From: Thiohalocapsa halophila
GTDB taxonomy: Bacteria > Pseudomonadota > Gammaproteobacteria > Chromatiales > Chromatiaceae
NCBI RefSeq assembly: GCF_016583825.1
Contig: NZ_NRRV01000036.1
Span: 1 to 50,893, forward strand
Direction: 5' to 3'
DNA: 50,893 nt
Shown piece by piece: positions 16,018-25,359 of the stretch. The notes below the pieces were generated by a model. It did no database searches. It saw only the letters and a list, made by a program, of their open reading frames with translations, and was not told where the DNA came from. Position 1 is the first letter of the stretch, and every line of letters starts with the position of its first letter. Position numbers and translations under genes: made by a program.

Positions 16018-18588
16018 TCACCAGCCGAAGAGCTGTGGCGCGGCCCAGTGGTAGGGATGGGGTTGGCCCTTCAGGGCAGCCCGCATCGCCCTGGCAGCGG
16101 CCGTCGCCGGGCGCTCGCCCGCCGCCAACGCCTGGTAGAACCGTTGCATCCAGGCGCCGTTGCTCACGGCATTCACCCGCCAGCGGCTCACCAGCACATT
16201 GTGCGCACCGCCCACCAGCGGTGCCCAGGACAGGCCATGGATCTCGTTGGAGACCCGGGCTCTGACCCGACCGCCTTCGCAGGAGCTTAGCACGGCGAGC
16301 TTGGTGGCCTGCCAGTCCGCCGCCAGCAGCTCCGCCGCAGTAAGACGGTCGGCTTCGCCCTTGAGCAGCAGATTCTTGATCCGGAGGTAAGACTGGAGCG
16401 GGTCGCCGCCCTCGGCAAAGACGCCGTGCAGGAGCATATGCACCCCGGGCGCCGAGCCGAGGAAGTCGATGATCTGCTGCCCGGTGGCGCCGGCGGAGGC
16501 GAGCTTGTCCACGTCGATGCCGGGCAGGCGGCCGAGGCCCGCGATCTCCTGCGTCAGCGCCTCGATCCGTGGGTCATAGACCGCCGCCAGCGCCGCGGGC
16601 GCCCCGTCCAGGCCGCGCAGGATCTCGGCGGCCAGCGTGGCGCTGGGGGCATAGGAGACCTCGACCGTCTCGATGAGGTGCTTGCCGCTGGCGGGGTCCA
16701 CCAGCACCTCGAACGGCAGGTTCACGAGCACACCCTGCGGGACCACCAGCAGCCTGCCCTCCTTCAGGTGCGCGGCGAACGGCGCCAGCAAATAGGTGTA
16801 GAGCGTTTCCGCCGCAGTGCGCGCGAAGTCACGGCTCGCCGCCTGCACGGATGACACCAGCGCTTGCACCTTGGCGGTCAGGACGGGCTCCGGCAGGAAC
16901 ACCGTCTTCACCTCCGAGCCGGTCGGGCTGATGAGCCAGACCACGACGTTCGCGGGCGTGACCCAATACAGCGCAACGGCGGTGTCCGCCGACTTGGCGG
17001 CGCGGGTGAGGTCATCGAGGGCTGCGGCGCGAAAGGCATGGGCATCCAGGCGGGTGATCAGGGCCCGGGTGGCCTCGTCGGCGAGCAGCGCGCGGACCTC
17101 TGCCTCGCCGGCGCGGATCTCCGCCAGCAGCGGCGCCATCTCGTCCGGCTCGGTGCCGGCGACGGCCTGATCCACCGCCCGCCGCCGGCGGGCGCTGACG
17201 CTGGCTTCCGCGCCCACGAGCGCAGCGAATCGCACACGGTCCGCGGCGTCCGGTGTTGAGGCCCGCAGCGCCGCACGCAGGCTGCTGAGCCCGCTCGCCC
17301 GCATAGACTCGAAGGTGTCGAAGGCCGCGGCGTGGCGGCCGAGGGACAGGAGCCGCAGGCCCAGGTCCCGCACCAGCTCGGGCCGGTTCTCGACCACGGT
17401 CCCGCGACCGCGCGGGTCGAAGAAAGACGCACGCTCGCGCGCCAGCAGCGCCGCCGCGCGCTCGTAACGTCGGAGCGCGGCGGCCTGATCGCCGCGCATG
17501 TCCTCGCGCGCACCGAGCAGGAACTGGGTCCTGGGGTCGTCTTCGTCGTCGGCGTCCGTGACGGCATCGATCAGCATCGCCACCAACTGCTGGTCCTTCA
17601 GAGTCGAGGCGCCGGCCTCGAATTGGTCGCTCACCAGCACGTCGTCCGCCGCCCGGGCGTCGAAGACTGCCGGGTCGATCAGGGCATCTAGGCGTGCCTT
17701 GGCCTCGATCATTTGTCCGCGCAGCCGCACGCGCGAGGCGAAGCCCGCCGCCTCCCGCGCGAGATGATCCCAGCCCAGGGCCCGGGCGGTCTGCCGAGCG
17801 TGCTCGTAGTAGCCTGCGGCGGCGTCAACGGCGCGGCCGCAGGCGCCCCAGGGGTTGTTCTCTTCCAGGCTGCGGGCGTCCTGAAGCTTGCGGTAGTCAC
17901 AGCCCTGGGCCAGTCGCTGCAGCACATCGCCGACGCCGAGCTGGGCGTAGAAGCGCTGGTCCGGCGCGCCCGCCAGGCGCAGCGCATCGAGCGCGTCGAT
18001 GAGGGCGCCCTTCAGCTCGCCGCGGGCGGAAGCGAGCTGCGCCGAATAATCGGCGATCTCGTACTGCTGCTCCCGAGTAGGTGTGTCGCCCGCCACAGCG
18101 ATGGCGCGCTGGAGTGCGGCCAGCGCTTCGCCGTGGTCGGGCTGTCCGTAGGCGCGCGCGCGGGCGATGCCGATCCAGGCATCGAAGGCGATGTCTGCAC
18201 GCTCCTGCTCCCCAGCGATCTGTGCCGCCTGCTGGAACTGCTCCACGGCGGCATCGAAGCGCTGCGTGAGCCGCAGCGCCGTACCCCGCTCGAGCAGGGC
18301 GAGCGCCCGCACCGCACCGCTGGACTGCGCGATCGTGGCAAGTGCCTCCTGTTCCAGCCTTGCGGCCCGATCGCCCGGGAGCTCGCCCGTGCTGCGAAAA
18401 ATCTGAAGGATCTGCTCGCGCGAAGCGCGCAGCCTGTCGATCTCGGCGAAGCCCGTCTCTTGCGCGTGATTGCTCATGGGGACGCCCAGCAATAGTAGGA
18501 GGGCAGTCAAAATCGTCCGCAACGCGGGGGCGCGGCGATGGCGCAGCGCAGGGTTGAGTGCAGGGCCTGCATACGTCAGAGCGTGCAT
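16018..18588 (-). CDS. exported TPR-CHAT caspase-like protease
   Basis: An 856-residue protein. An N-terminal basic stretch and leucine run (about residues 24-36) ending A-Q-E looks like a signal peptide, so the product should be exported. The middle (about 60-480) consists of helical repeats of TPR type. The C-terminal CHAT domain (about 560-856) keeps both catalytic residues of the caspase fold: His721 in H-M-L-L-H-G and Cys770 in L-S-S-C-E-G-G, followed by the usual G-x-x-W-A-P-L-V-G-G-A-x-x-V-L-V-S-R-W-x-V segment. CHAT proteases are activated by partner binding to the repeats and cleave specific targets, for example in gasdermin or type III-E CRISPR systems. Neither is here; the only partner is the downstream membrane protein. 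The start at 18588 has only a weak GGTGA upstream. Confidence 0.88.
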   Translation of the reverse strand: MHALTYAGPALNPALRHRRAPALRTILTALLLLLGVPMSNHAQETGFAEIDRLRASREQILQIFRSTGELPGDRAARLEQEALATIAQSSGAVRALALLERGTALRLTQRFDAAVEQFQQAAQIAGEQERADIAFDAWIGIARARAYGQPDHGEALAALQRAIAVAGDTPTREQQYEIADYSAQLASARGELKGALIDALDALRLAGAPDQRFYAQLGVGDVLQRLAQGCDYRKLQDARSLEENNPWGACGRAVDAAAGYYEHARQTARALGWDHLAREAAGFASRVRLRGQMIEAKARLDALIDPAVFDARAADDVLVSDQFEAGASTLKDQQLVAMLIDAVTDADDEDDPRTQFLLGAREDMRGDQAAALRRYERAAALLARERASFFDPRGRGTVVENRPELVRDLGLRLLSLGRHAAAFDTFESMRASGLSSLRAALRASTPDAADRVRFAALVGAEASVSARRRRAVDQAVAGTEPDEMAPLLAEIRAGEAEVRALLADEATRALITRLDAHAFRAAALDDLTRAAKSADTAVALYWVTPANVVVWLISPTGSEVKTVFLPEPVLTAKVQALVSSVQAASRDFARTAAETLYTYLLAPFAAHLKEGRLLVVPQGVLVNLPFEVLVDPASGKHLIETVEVSYAPSATLAAEILRGLDGAPAALAAVYDPRIEALTQEIAGLGRLPGIDVDKLASAGATGQQIIDFLGSAPGVHMLLHGVFAEGGDPLQSYLRIKNLLLKGEADRLTAAELLAADWQATKLAVLSSCEGGRVRARVSNEIHGLSWAPLVGGAHNVLVSRWRVNAVSNGAWMQRFYQALAAGERPATAAARAMRAALKGQPHPYHWAAPQLFGW

Positions 18589-18603
18589 ACGCGTGTCACC
18601 CCG

Positions 18604-18870
18604 CGATTGACGCCCTTGGACAGGTCGGCCCCAGGCGTCTCGCGGACCAGTGGTAATGGCTCGTCATCTGGCAGTAGGCATGGCAGCGCCAGTCGAACCG
18701 CTCACTCACCTCGCCGAAGAGGTCCAGCCAAGCGGTGCGGTCCGCATCTTCATGATAGACGGCCTCGCGCCAATCACCGCGAGAGGTGACATGGTAGAGC
18801 TCACCGACGAGCCCGAGGCGACGGGGTCTGATGATGCGCGGAGCGTCGTCGGCCGGTGCTGGCTTACAAG
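18604..18870 (-). pseudogene. remnant of a REP-associated tyrosine transposase (RAYT)
   Basis: On the minus strand the sequence translates as P-R-I-I-R-P-R-R-L-G-L, G-E-L-Y-H-V-T-S-R-G-D, a long acidic helix, and R-C-H-A-Y-C-Q-M-T-S-H-Y-H, which is the N-terminal domain of IS200-like Y1 transposases of the RAYT type (the H-Y-H is the metal-binding HUH site). No start codon is present. Directly after H-Y-H (about 18650) the frame shifts; one base over it continues L-V-R-E-T-P-G-A-D-L-S-K-G-V and then ends. The C-terminal two thirds, with the catalytic Tyr helix, is gone. It sits between the CHAT and SEC-C genes. RAYTs normally mobilise REP hairpins, several of which are present in the window. 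Confidence 0.75.
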
Positions 18871-18965
18871 ACGTGACCCCCTAACTCGCAGGCGTCGACA
18901 GGTGCCGACTGCGCCTGAGATCATGGCAAGTTGAGGTGTAATCCCAGCTCCACAATGGACCGCGC

Positions 18966-21347
<2,382 letters not shown>

Positions 21348-21782
21348 GGCTGATGTGCTCGCGGACAGCATGCCATGCTCATGCCCAGAGGCGAGATTAG
21401 ATTTTATGGCATTGCTTCCCTCAGCCTGACGACCGCTCTGTGATGAGATCTAGGCTCCCCGATGCCAAGCCGGCCTGGTCTGGCCTCGTGACGAGACCCG
21501 AGTGTTTGCCCTGTGTACCTGGGCTGGCGCTGAGGCGAATTGGCCGGGCGCCGGGTGTTGGGCGACCCCTGCCGATCGGCTGCCGAGCGCTGCAGGAGCA
21601 CTTCCTGAGCCGTTGCTGACGTCACCCGCCACCCGTCTAGCGGCAGCTCCCGACCCAGAGCCGACACCGGTGCCTCGCGGGCCGGGGTCCCCAGTTGAGC
21701 GGGCAGCGGACACCCGCCGTGGCCATGAGGTAAAGATACTGTCCCCAGAGCATGCCCGGCTCGGCCCACGCCCCCTTGTAGT
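21348..21782. other. intergenic stretch at the left edge of the accessory island
   Basis: No convincing gene. The open frames that cross it have no homology that I recognise and no ribosome-binding site. A possible extended -10 (TGTAGTAT, about 21777-21784) near its right end would serve the PIN-domain gene that follows. Confidence 0.35.
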
Positions 21783-21824
21783 ATGCTGGCGATTTGTCGA
21801 TTCGACCATCGGGGACATGTTGGC

Positions 21825-22280
21825 TTGCTGGTTTATCTGGACATCTGCTGCTTCAACCGGCCCTTCGATCAGCAGTCTCAAACGCTGGTGCGCTTGCAGA
21901 CTGAGGCAAAGCTGGCGGTGCAGCACGGCGTGCGGGACGGACAACTGAGGCTCGCGTGGTCGGCGGTGCTGGACTTGGAGAATGCCGGCAATCCCGACGC
22001 GGAGCGGGCAGAGGCGATCACGCTCTGGCGCGATCTTGCGCGGGTCGATGTCCCTACGACCCCGGCGGTCGAAGCCATCGCCGAGGGCATCGCCGAACGC
22101 GGCGTCAAGGCGATGGACGCGCTACATGTCGCGAGCGCCATCACAGCCGGAGCAACCTGGCTGTTGACCACGGATCTAAGGCTGATCCGCAGAATGCACG
22201 GCGATGATCGCATCGTCATTGCCGATCCGATCGACTTCATCCGGTACTGGCAAGGAGATGACGATGAAAACCGAGTCTGA
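21825..22280 (+). CDS. PIN-domain toxin-like ribonuclease (VapC-like)
   Basis: PIN proteins of this subfamily begin V-Y-L-D-x-C-C-x-N-R-P-F, so the likely start is the TTG at 21825 (GGGGA 9 bp upstream), giving 151 residues; an in-frame ATG at 21783 would add 14 residues unlike the family. The four acidic active-site residues are visible: Asp in Y-L-D-I-C-C, Glu in V-L-D-L-E-N, Asp in A-M-D-A-L-H-V-A-S-A and Asp in L-L-T-T-D. The Mg-dependent nuclease would cleave RNA. The 3' end overlaps the next small gene by 17 bp, typical of a toxin-antitoxin pair, though here the toxin comes first. Confidence 0.82.
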   Translation: MLVYLDICCFNRPFDQQSQTLVRLQTEAKLAVQHGVRDGQLRLAWSAVLDLENAGNPDAERAEAITLWRDLARVDVPTTPAVEAIAEGIAERGVKAMDALHVASAITAGATWLLTTDLRLIRRMHGDDRIVIADPIDFIRYWQGDDDENRV

Positions 22281-22473
22281 GCTGAGACTGGCCGGGGTTC
22301 GGGCGCTGATTGCCGCACTCGGCCCGGTGGATGCCGAACGTTTTATCGTGGCCTTGCATCGGGAGCCGTTCGATTACACCCGATGGAGAGGCGACCAATG
22401 GCAGGACGCGACCGTCGCCGCACTGGCGGAACAGGCGCGCGCGCTGCGGGTGCGCATGGCGACACCGGACTAA
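22264..22473 (+). CDS. small partner (putative antitoxin) of the PIN-domain protein
   Basis: A 69-residue protein starting at 22264 behind AAGGAGATGACG, an excellent ribosome-binding site inside the end of the PIN gene. The sequence has a short helical start (S-E-L-R-L-A-G-V-R-A-L-I-A-A-L-G-P-V-D-A-E-R-F) followed by R-E-P-F-D-Y-T-R-W-R, a pattern I associate with small proteins found beside PIN-domain genes of the same subfamily. No DNA-binding fold is obvious. The antitoxin role is inferred from overlap and size. Confidence 0.65.
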   Translation: MKTESELRLAGVRALIAALGPVDAERFIVALHREPFDYTRWRGDQWQDATVAALAEQARALRVRMATPD

Positions 22474-22604
22474 GGCTCGTTCGGTGTCGGCTTCTGAAGG
22501 ATGTGCTGGGCGCTGATCAGGGACCGCTGATCAGGAAAGCCGTGGTCTGTGCCGGAATACCCCACGGCCATTTGCCAAGCCACTTTCCGGCAACGCGCCC
22601 GGCG

Positions 22605-22658
22605 CTAACGCCGACGCCCCGCTGCCCCACCGACCGGGCTGCTATTGAGGATGATCAC
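22605..22658 (-). pseudogene. stub of a DUF3368 (VapC-like) toxin gene behind UPF0175
   Basis: On the minus strand a GTG at 22658 opens a frame reading V-I-I-L-N-S-S-P-V, the hallmark start of DUF3368 PIN-domain toxins, overlapping the UPF0175 stop by 17 bp as intact pairs do. The frame then loses similarity and stops at TAG (22605-22607). The further 130 bp toward 22474 has no continuous toxin sequence and contains a 14-bp local duplication (two CTGATCAGCG copies near 22515-22540). The toxin is therefore deleted. Confidence 0.6.
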
Positions 22659-22920
22659 TGGCGGCCTCGGCGGCAGCGAAGTCCCCCTCTAACTCCTCAG
22701 CGCCCACCTGGGTGGTGGCTACCCTCAGGCGGCCAAGCTCGGCGAGAAAGGCCACCCGCCCCATCCCGATCAGGCCGGCGGCCTGCCCTGAGCTGAGCCT
22801 GCCGGTCTCGAACAATTTGGCGGCCATGGCCAGACGCGCCTCGCGCTCAAACTCCGCACGGGACATATGCAGGGCATCGGGGAAGGTCTCAGGGTAATCG
22901 ACGGACAAGGTGTGACTCAT
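22642..22920 (-). CDS. UPF0175 family antitoxin-like protein, orphaned
   Basis: The start at 22920 gives a 92-residue protein. It has the family layout: an N-terminal strand (H-T-L-S-V-D-Y-P-E-T-F-P-D-A-L), a helix rich in E-A-R-L-A-M-A-A-K-L-F-E-T-G-R-L-S-S-G-Q-A-A, and G-M-G-R-V-A-F-L-A-E-L-G-R-L, which is a helix-turn-helix-like segment. UPF0175 proteins pair with a DUF3368 PIN toxin encoded immediately downstream; here only the toxin's first codons remain. It lies downstream of the degenerate attC at 23026-23119 and may be the last unit of the cassette array. Confidence 0.85.
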   Translation of the reverse strand: MSHTLSVDYPETFPDALHMSRAEFEREARLAMAAKLFETGRLSSGQAAGLIGMGRVAFLAELGRLRVATTQVGAEELEGDFAAAEAASDHPQ

Positions 22921-23025
22921 GGCCAAGTGCTCGAGGGTGCGGGAGCGTATCGCGCATGTTCTCCCAATCGACCGCGCGAAGCCAGGGCAGCAAGGACTTC
23001 CGATGACAGAATGTGTAAGCCGTGT

Positions 23026-23119
23026 TCCTGACATTCAGCACCGCCCGGCGCCTGCTGCCGAGCCGCCCGCGTCAGCGGCGGCTCGGCAGCAGCCGCTCGG
23101 GCTCCTGCGCTCGTTAGGC
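23026..23119 (-). other. attC-like recombination site, partly degenerate (cassette 3)
   Basis: Read on the minus strand it starts with GCCTAAC (23119-23113), a good R'' core that also contains the TAA stop of the DUF2442 gene. It folds into a long hairpin (arms near 23046-23065 and 23072-23093, with GCTGCTGCCGAGCCGCC pairing almost perfectly). The expected R' core GTTRRRY is degenerate (GTCAGGA, ending 23026). The structure fits an integron attC; the weak R' suggests decay. Confidence 0.6.
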
Positions 23120-23401
23120 GATGTAACCCCATGATCGAAGCTGTTCTTGGAGATCAGGCTCGTTCTTGAATGCCTGGAAGTATAGGAACTCGGGCCCAAG
23201 ATCCGCGCCGTTCGGCCAGACGATGGTCTCAAGCTCCGGGTCAACTCGGAACTGAGAAAAAACTTCGACATCACGGAGTGGTTCAAACACGTCGCCGTCC
23301 AGCGAGCCCCGGAGGTCAACTACACCTTGACGCCCGTTGTTGAAGGTTAACTCGACCTGGAAATCTCGGAGGTGGCGGGCTCCGCTCACGTGAAGGAACA
23401 T
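23114..23401 (-). CDS. DUF2442 family protein of a DUF4160-DUF2442 toxin-antitoxin-like pair
   Basis: A 95-residue protein starting at 23401. It shows the DUF2442 pattern: a leading V-x-x-A-x-H-L-R-D-F-Q-V-E-L-T-F-N-N-G-R-x-G-x-V-D-L strand pair, then P-L-R-D-V-E-V-F-S-Q-F-R-V-D and T-I-V-W-P-N-G-A-D-L-G-P-E-F-L-Y. DUF2442 genes commonly follow DUF4160 genes in modules proposed to be toxin-antitoxin systems, and such pairs are frequent in chromosomal integron cassettes. Here the partner upstream is broken. The stop codon lies inside the attC core, the compact layout expected of a cassette gene. Confidence 0.85.
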   Translation of the reverse strand: MFLHVSGARHLRDFQVELTFNNGRQGVVDLRGSLDGDVFEPLRDVEVFSQFRVDPELETIVWPNGADLGPEFLYFQAFKNEPDLQEQLRSWGYIA

Positions 23402-23405
23402 TGGT

Positions 23406-23637
23406 CTACTCCAACGGCTCCATGGATTTCGGCTCGCTGCGTGCACGACAGAACTCCCAATCTTCAAGCAGCTCGTTTCGGTGCAGATCATGCCATTCCA
23501 ACACGTGCCGACGTGCACGTTTCGGGAACTTGCCTTGCGCGACCCCGCTCCAAATCTCTACCATGAAAGTGCAGTGGTGAGTGGTCATCCCAGTACATTG
23601 CAATAATGATTCCGAGGAACCTGCTGATTACCGGCAT
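23406..23637 (-). pseudogene. frameshifted DUF4160 gene
   Basis: From ATG 23637 the minus strand reads M-P-V-I-S-R-F-L-G-I-I-I-A-M-Y-W-D-D-H-S-P-L-H-F-H, the conserved DUF4160 N-terminus. After H-F-H the frame is lost and stops; in another frame the sequence resumes as G-K-F-P-K-R-A-R-R-H-V-L-E-W-H-D-L-H-R-N-E-L-L-E-D-W-E and ends E-P-L-E at 23406, the normal C-terminus. The middle is shorter than in intact family members, so a deletion combined with a frameshift has disabled the gene. The ATG lies 22 bp after the cassette boundary at 23660. Confidence 0.75.
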
Positions 23638-23659
23638 GGTGGTAAGTCCGTGCTTTCGC

Positions 23660-23753
23660 GCCTAACGTCGTGCGCAGCCCGCCGCCAACTGGCCATCCGC
23701 CGGCGTCAACCGCGGCTGGCAAGTTGGCGGTCGGGCCGGCGCGCTGGTTGGGC
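23660..23753 (-). other. attC-like recombination site (cassette 2, after hicB)
   Basis: On the minus strand it begins with GCCCAAC (R'', 23753-23747) three bases after the hicB stop and ends with GTTAGGC (R', 23666-23660). Between them lies an imperfect hairpin: CCGCCAACT pairs with AGTTGGCGG, extended by flanking CCCGA/CGGG and GCGCG/GCGCA segments. The 94-bp length, 7-bp complementary cores, internal L-type arms and asymmetric bulges match integron attC sites. Confidence 0.78.
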
Positions 23754-23756
23754 GAA

Positions 23757-23978
23757 TCATGCGACTTCGCGCATGGGGCGGACGCGTGGTGTGGGCAACG
23801 GACGACCTTCGTCAGCGAGGTGGTTGATAACGTCCTCTACCACTGCGCAAAGCTCACCGTAAAGCGAAATTGGATCTTCGCCATGAATGCCCGTGATGAG
23901 ATCAGGACATTTCCCAATGTAAACCTGATCTTCTTCGTTCCACTCGACCCATTTATGGTATCGGTCAAGATCTTTCAT
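23757..23978 (-). CDS. hicB: HicB-like antitoxin, short form
   Basis: A 73-residue protein with the HicB partial RNase-H fold: Y-H-K-W-V-E-W-N-E-E-D-Q-V-Y-I-G-K-C-P-D-L-I-T-G-I-H-G, then a helix (Y-G-E-L-C-A-V-V-E-D-V-I-N-H) and a P-L-P-T-P tail. It lacks a C-terminal DNA-binding domain, as short HicB proteins do. The ATG overlaps the end of hicA by 4 bp. The stop is immediately followed by an attC core, so hicAB fills the cassette. Confidence 0.9.
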   Translation of the reverse strand: MKDLDRYHKWVEWNEEDQVYIGKCPDLITGIHGEDPISLYGELCAVVEDVINHLADEGRPLPTPRVRPMREVA

Positions 23979-24178
23979 TGTTGCACCGAATCAATCGCCT
24001 GCTTGATCTGTTTTTCTTGATACCGTTTCGCGTCATCACTCAAAGAGCCGCTTACGGTAACCGCGCCTGGATACCGTGGATGTATCAGCTTGCGATGAGA
24101 GCCTTTGCCCGCGCCTGGAATCTCCCTGAAGCCTGCGTCTTTCAGTGCCTGTAAGAGGTCACGAACTTTCTGCGGCAC
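23975..24178 (-). CDS. hicA: HicA-like mRNA interferase toxin
   Basis: A 67-residue protein starting at a GTG (24178), 25 bp inside the cassette boundary at 24204. It has the double-stranded-RNA-binding-like HicA fold: a first helix (V-R-D-L-L-Q-A-L-K-D-A-G-F), the catalytic histidine in G-K-G-S-H-R-K-L-I-H-P, and the strand-helix end V-T-V-S-G-S-L-S-D-D-A-K-R-Y-Q-E-K-Q-I-K-Q-A-I. All landmarks are intact, so the toxin is probably functional and kept in check by the downstream HicB. Confidence 0.92.
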   Translation of the reverse strand: MPQKVRDLLQALKDAGFREIPGAGKGSHRKLIHPRYPGAVTVSGSLSDDAKRYQEKQIKQAIDSVQQ

Positions 24179-24203
24179 GCTCTGATCCCGGTTTTTTGTT
24201 TAC

Positions 24204-24302
24204 GCCCAACGTTGGCGATGAGCCGCGCTTGACGGCGACCGACCGGAGCGGAAGCGAAGGGAGGAAGCGGTCAAGCGTCGGACTCCATCGCCCTTGTTGG
24301 GC
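24204..24302 (-). other. attC-like recombination site (cassette 1, after the SAVED gene)
   Basis: On the minus strand it begins GCCCAAC (24302-24296) and ends GTTGGGC (24210-24204), perfectly complementary cores. Inside, GGCGATG pairs with CATCGCC and CGCTTGAC with GTCAAGCG, with small unpaired bases on one arm and a variable terminal loop of about 35 bases. At 99 bp this is the best attC candidate. The SAVED gene stop lies 6 bp before it and hicA starts 25 bp after it. Confidence 0.82.
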
Positions 24303-24307
24303 TCGTA

Positions 24308-25342
24308 TTATAAAGCGTGAAGGGAAAACGGTTCTGTATATTCGCCATCATGCAAATTGAAATGATACAACCAGACCCCAGGCACCGTGCCCAAAATCGT
24401 ACCAACGATAAAAGCGAGAGACGCCGGCATCCCTGGCAACAGATGTACCTCCTCGTCCTCGTCTAGATAACTATATAAGAAAGACGATATTTCATGAGCT
24501 ATAGCCACCCAGTCTGCCTCAAGAGGGATGTGACCATGAGAACTCTTCAATCTAAGACGTACCACTGTCTTTGCACCGCATTGCGGATACGGCTTTCTCA
24601 GTTCGTGACCTGTGAAGTCGAGAACTACCAACACGAGACTCTTCGACGATTCCTGGTATTCTTCCACTTCCGTAATTTCTAGCAATTCGTATTTTTCGAT
24701 CCTCTTGTTTAGGAGATGGTAACCATCGTGAGAATCTATGTTCTCTGTATTGAAAATAGATACATACGGATCCTTGACCATACCGGCATGTTGATACACG
24801 ACTACCGGTATTCTTCTACCAATCTTCGCCCCGAGAGCAAGCGAAAGCGTTCCTGGCAGCGCTAAGAAGATATGGTACACCGGCTGTATTGGTACTCTGT
24901 TCGTAAGGTGATCGAAATGATTCGAGATTGTTTCGACCTTTTTAATCCACGAATCTGCGTCCACTCCTAAACGGCGCTCATCAAAAAACTGCCAATCTAT
25001 GTGGTGCAACTTGAACGTCCGCTGAATCTCTCTCCACGCAAGCCCCAGAGAGAGCAACTTCTGTTCCTGCTGCCTAGCGGCTGCCTCAAACCACTCGCGC
25101 GTCTGGGCTAAGCAAATTGAGTAGGGAACAGGCACTGCGTAGTATGTTTGCTTTGCTAAGCGATATACGCCTGATAGGTGTATCCACAGGTACGCGCCTG
25201 TGAAGGCAACCGGCACGAGCCGAACAGCTTCAAAAGCGGTTTGGGCAAACGCCTGGATTAGCAAGCTAATTGTTGTGGCTAAGACTAACACTAGCCCGAG
25301 CAAGTTCTCCCTCCACAACAGACTTAAAAAATGCCTCGCCAT
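24308..25342 (-). CDS. two-transmembrane SAVED-domain protein (Cap14-like putative defence effector)
   Basis: A 344-residue protein. Two hydrophobic helices lie at about 12-35 and 42-58. The C-terminal part (about 130-344) has the SAVED ligand-binding fold signatures twice, as in that pseudo-symmetric domain: V-Y-H-I-F-L-A-L-P-G-T-L-S-L-A-L-G with V-V-V-Y-Q-H, and E-V-H-L-L-P-G-M-P-A-S-L-A-F-I-V-G-T-I-L-G-T with V-W-L-Y-H-F-N. SAVED domains bind cyclic oligonucleotides; membrane-anchored versions (Cap14) are CBASS effectors thought to damage the membrane. No cyclase (CD-NTase) gene is near. Codon use and composition are much more AT-rich than all neighbours. The ATG lies 17 bp after a GTTGGGC core with GAGG upstream, and the stop 6 bp before an attC, so it is cassette-borne. 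Confidence 0.8.
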   Translation of the reverse strand: MARHFLSLLWRENLLGLVLVLATTISLLIQAFAQTAFEAVRLVPVAFTGAYLWIHLSGVYRLAKQTYYAVPVPYSICLAQTREWFEAAARQQEQKLLSLGLAWREIQRTFKLHHIDWQFFDERRLGVDADSWIKKVETISNHFDHLTNRVPIQPVYHIFLALPGTLSLALGAKIGRRIPVVVYQHAGMVKDPYVSIFNTENIDSHDGYHLLNKRIEKYELLEITEVEEYQESSKSLVLVVLDFTGHELRKPYPQCGAKTVVRLRLKSSHGHIPLEADWVAIAHEISSFLYSYLDEDEEVHLLPGMPASLAFIVGTILGTVPGVWLYHFNLHDGEYTEPFSLHAL

Positions 25343-25359
25343 AGCTCTAGCCTCGGGGA

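Noticed and set aside
21556..21562. Additional integron core GTTGGGC left of the PIN module
   Set aside because: No complementary RYYYAAC core or hairpin lies within 150 bp, and a 7-mer of this composition is expected by chance in GC-rich DNA. The same reasoning excludes GTTAGGC near 28909.
24308..25342. Full CBASS operon
   Set aside because: No CD-NTase, ubiquitin-like machinery or HORMA/TRIP13 gene is found within 20 kb; only the SAVED effector-like gene is present.
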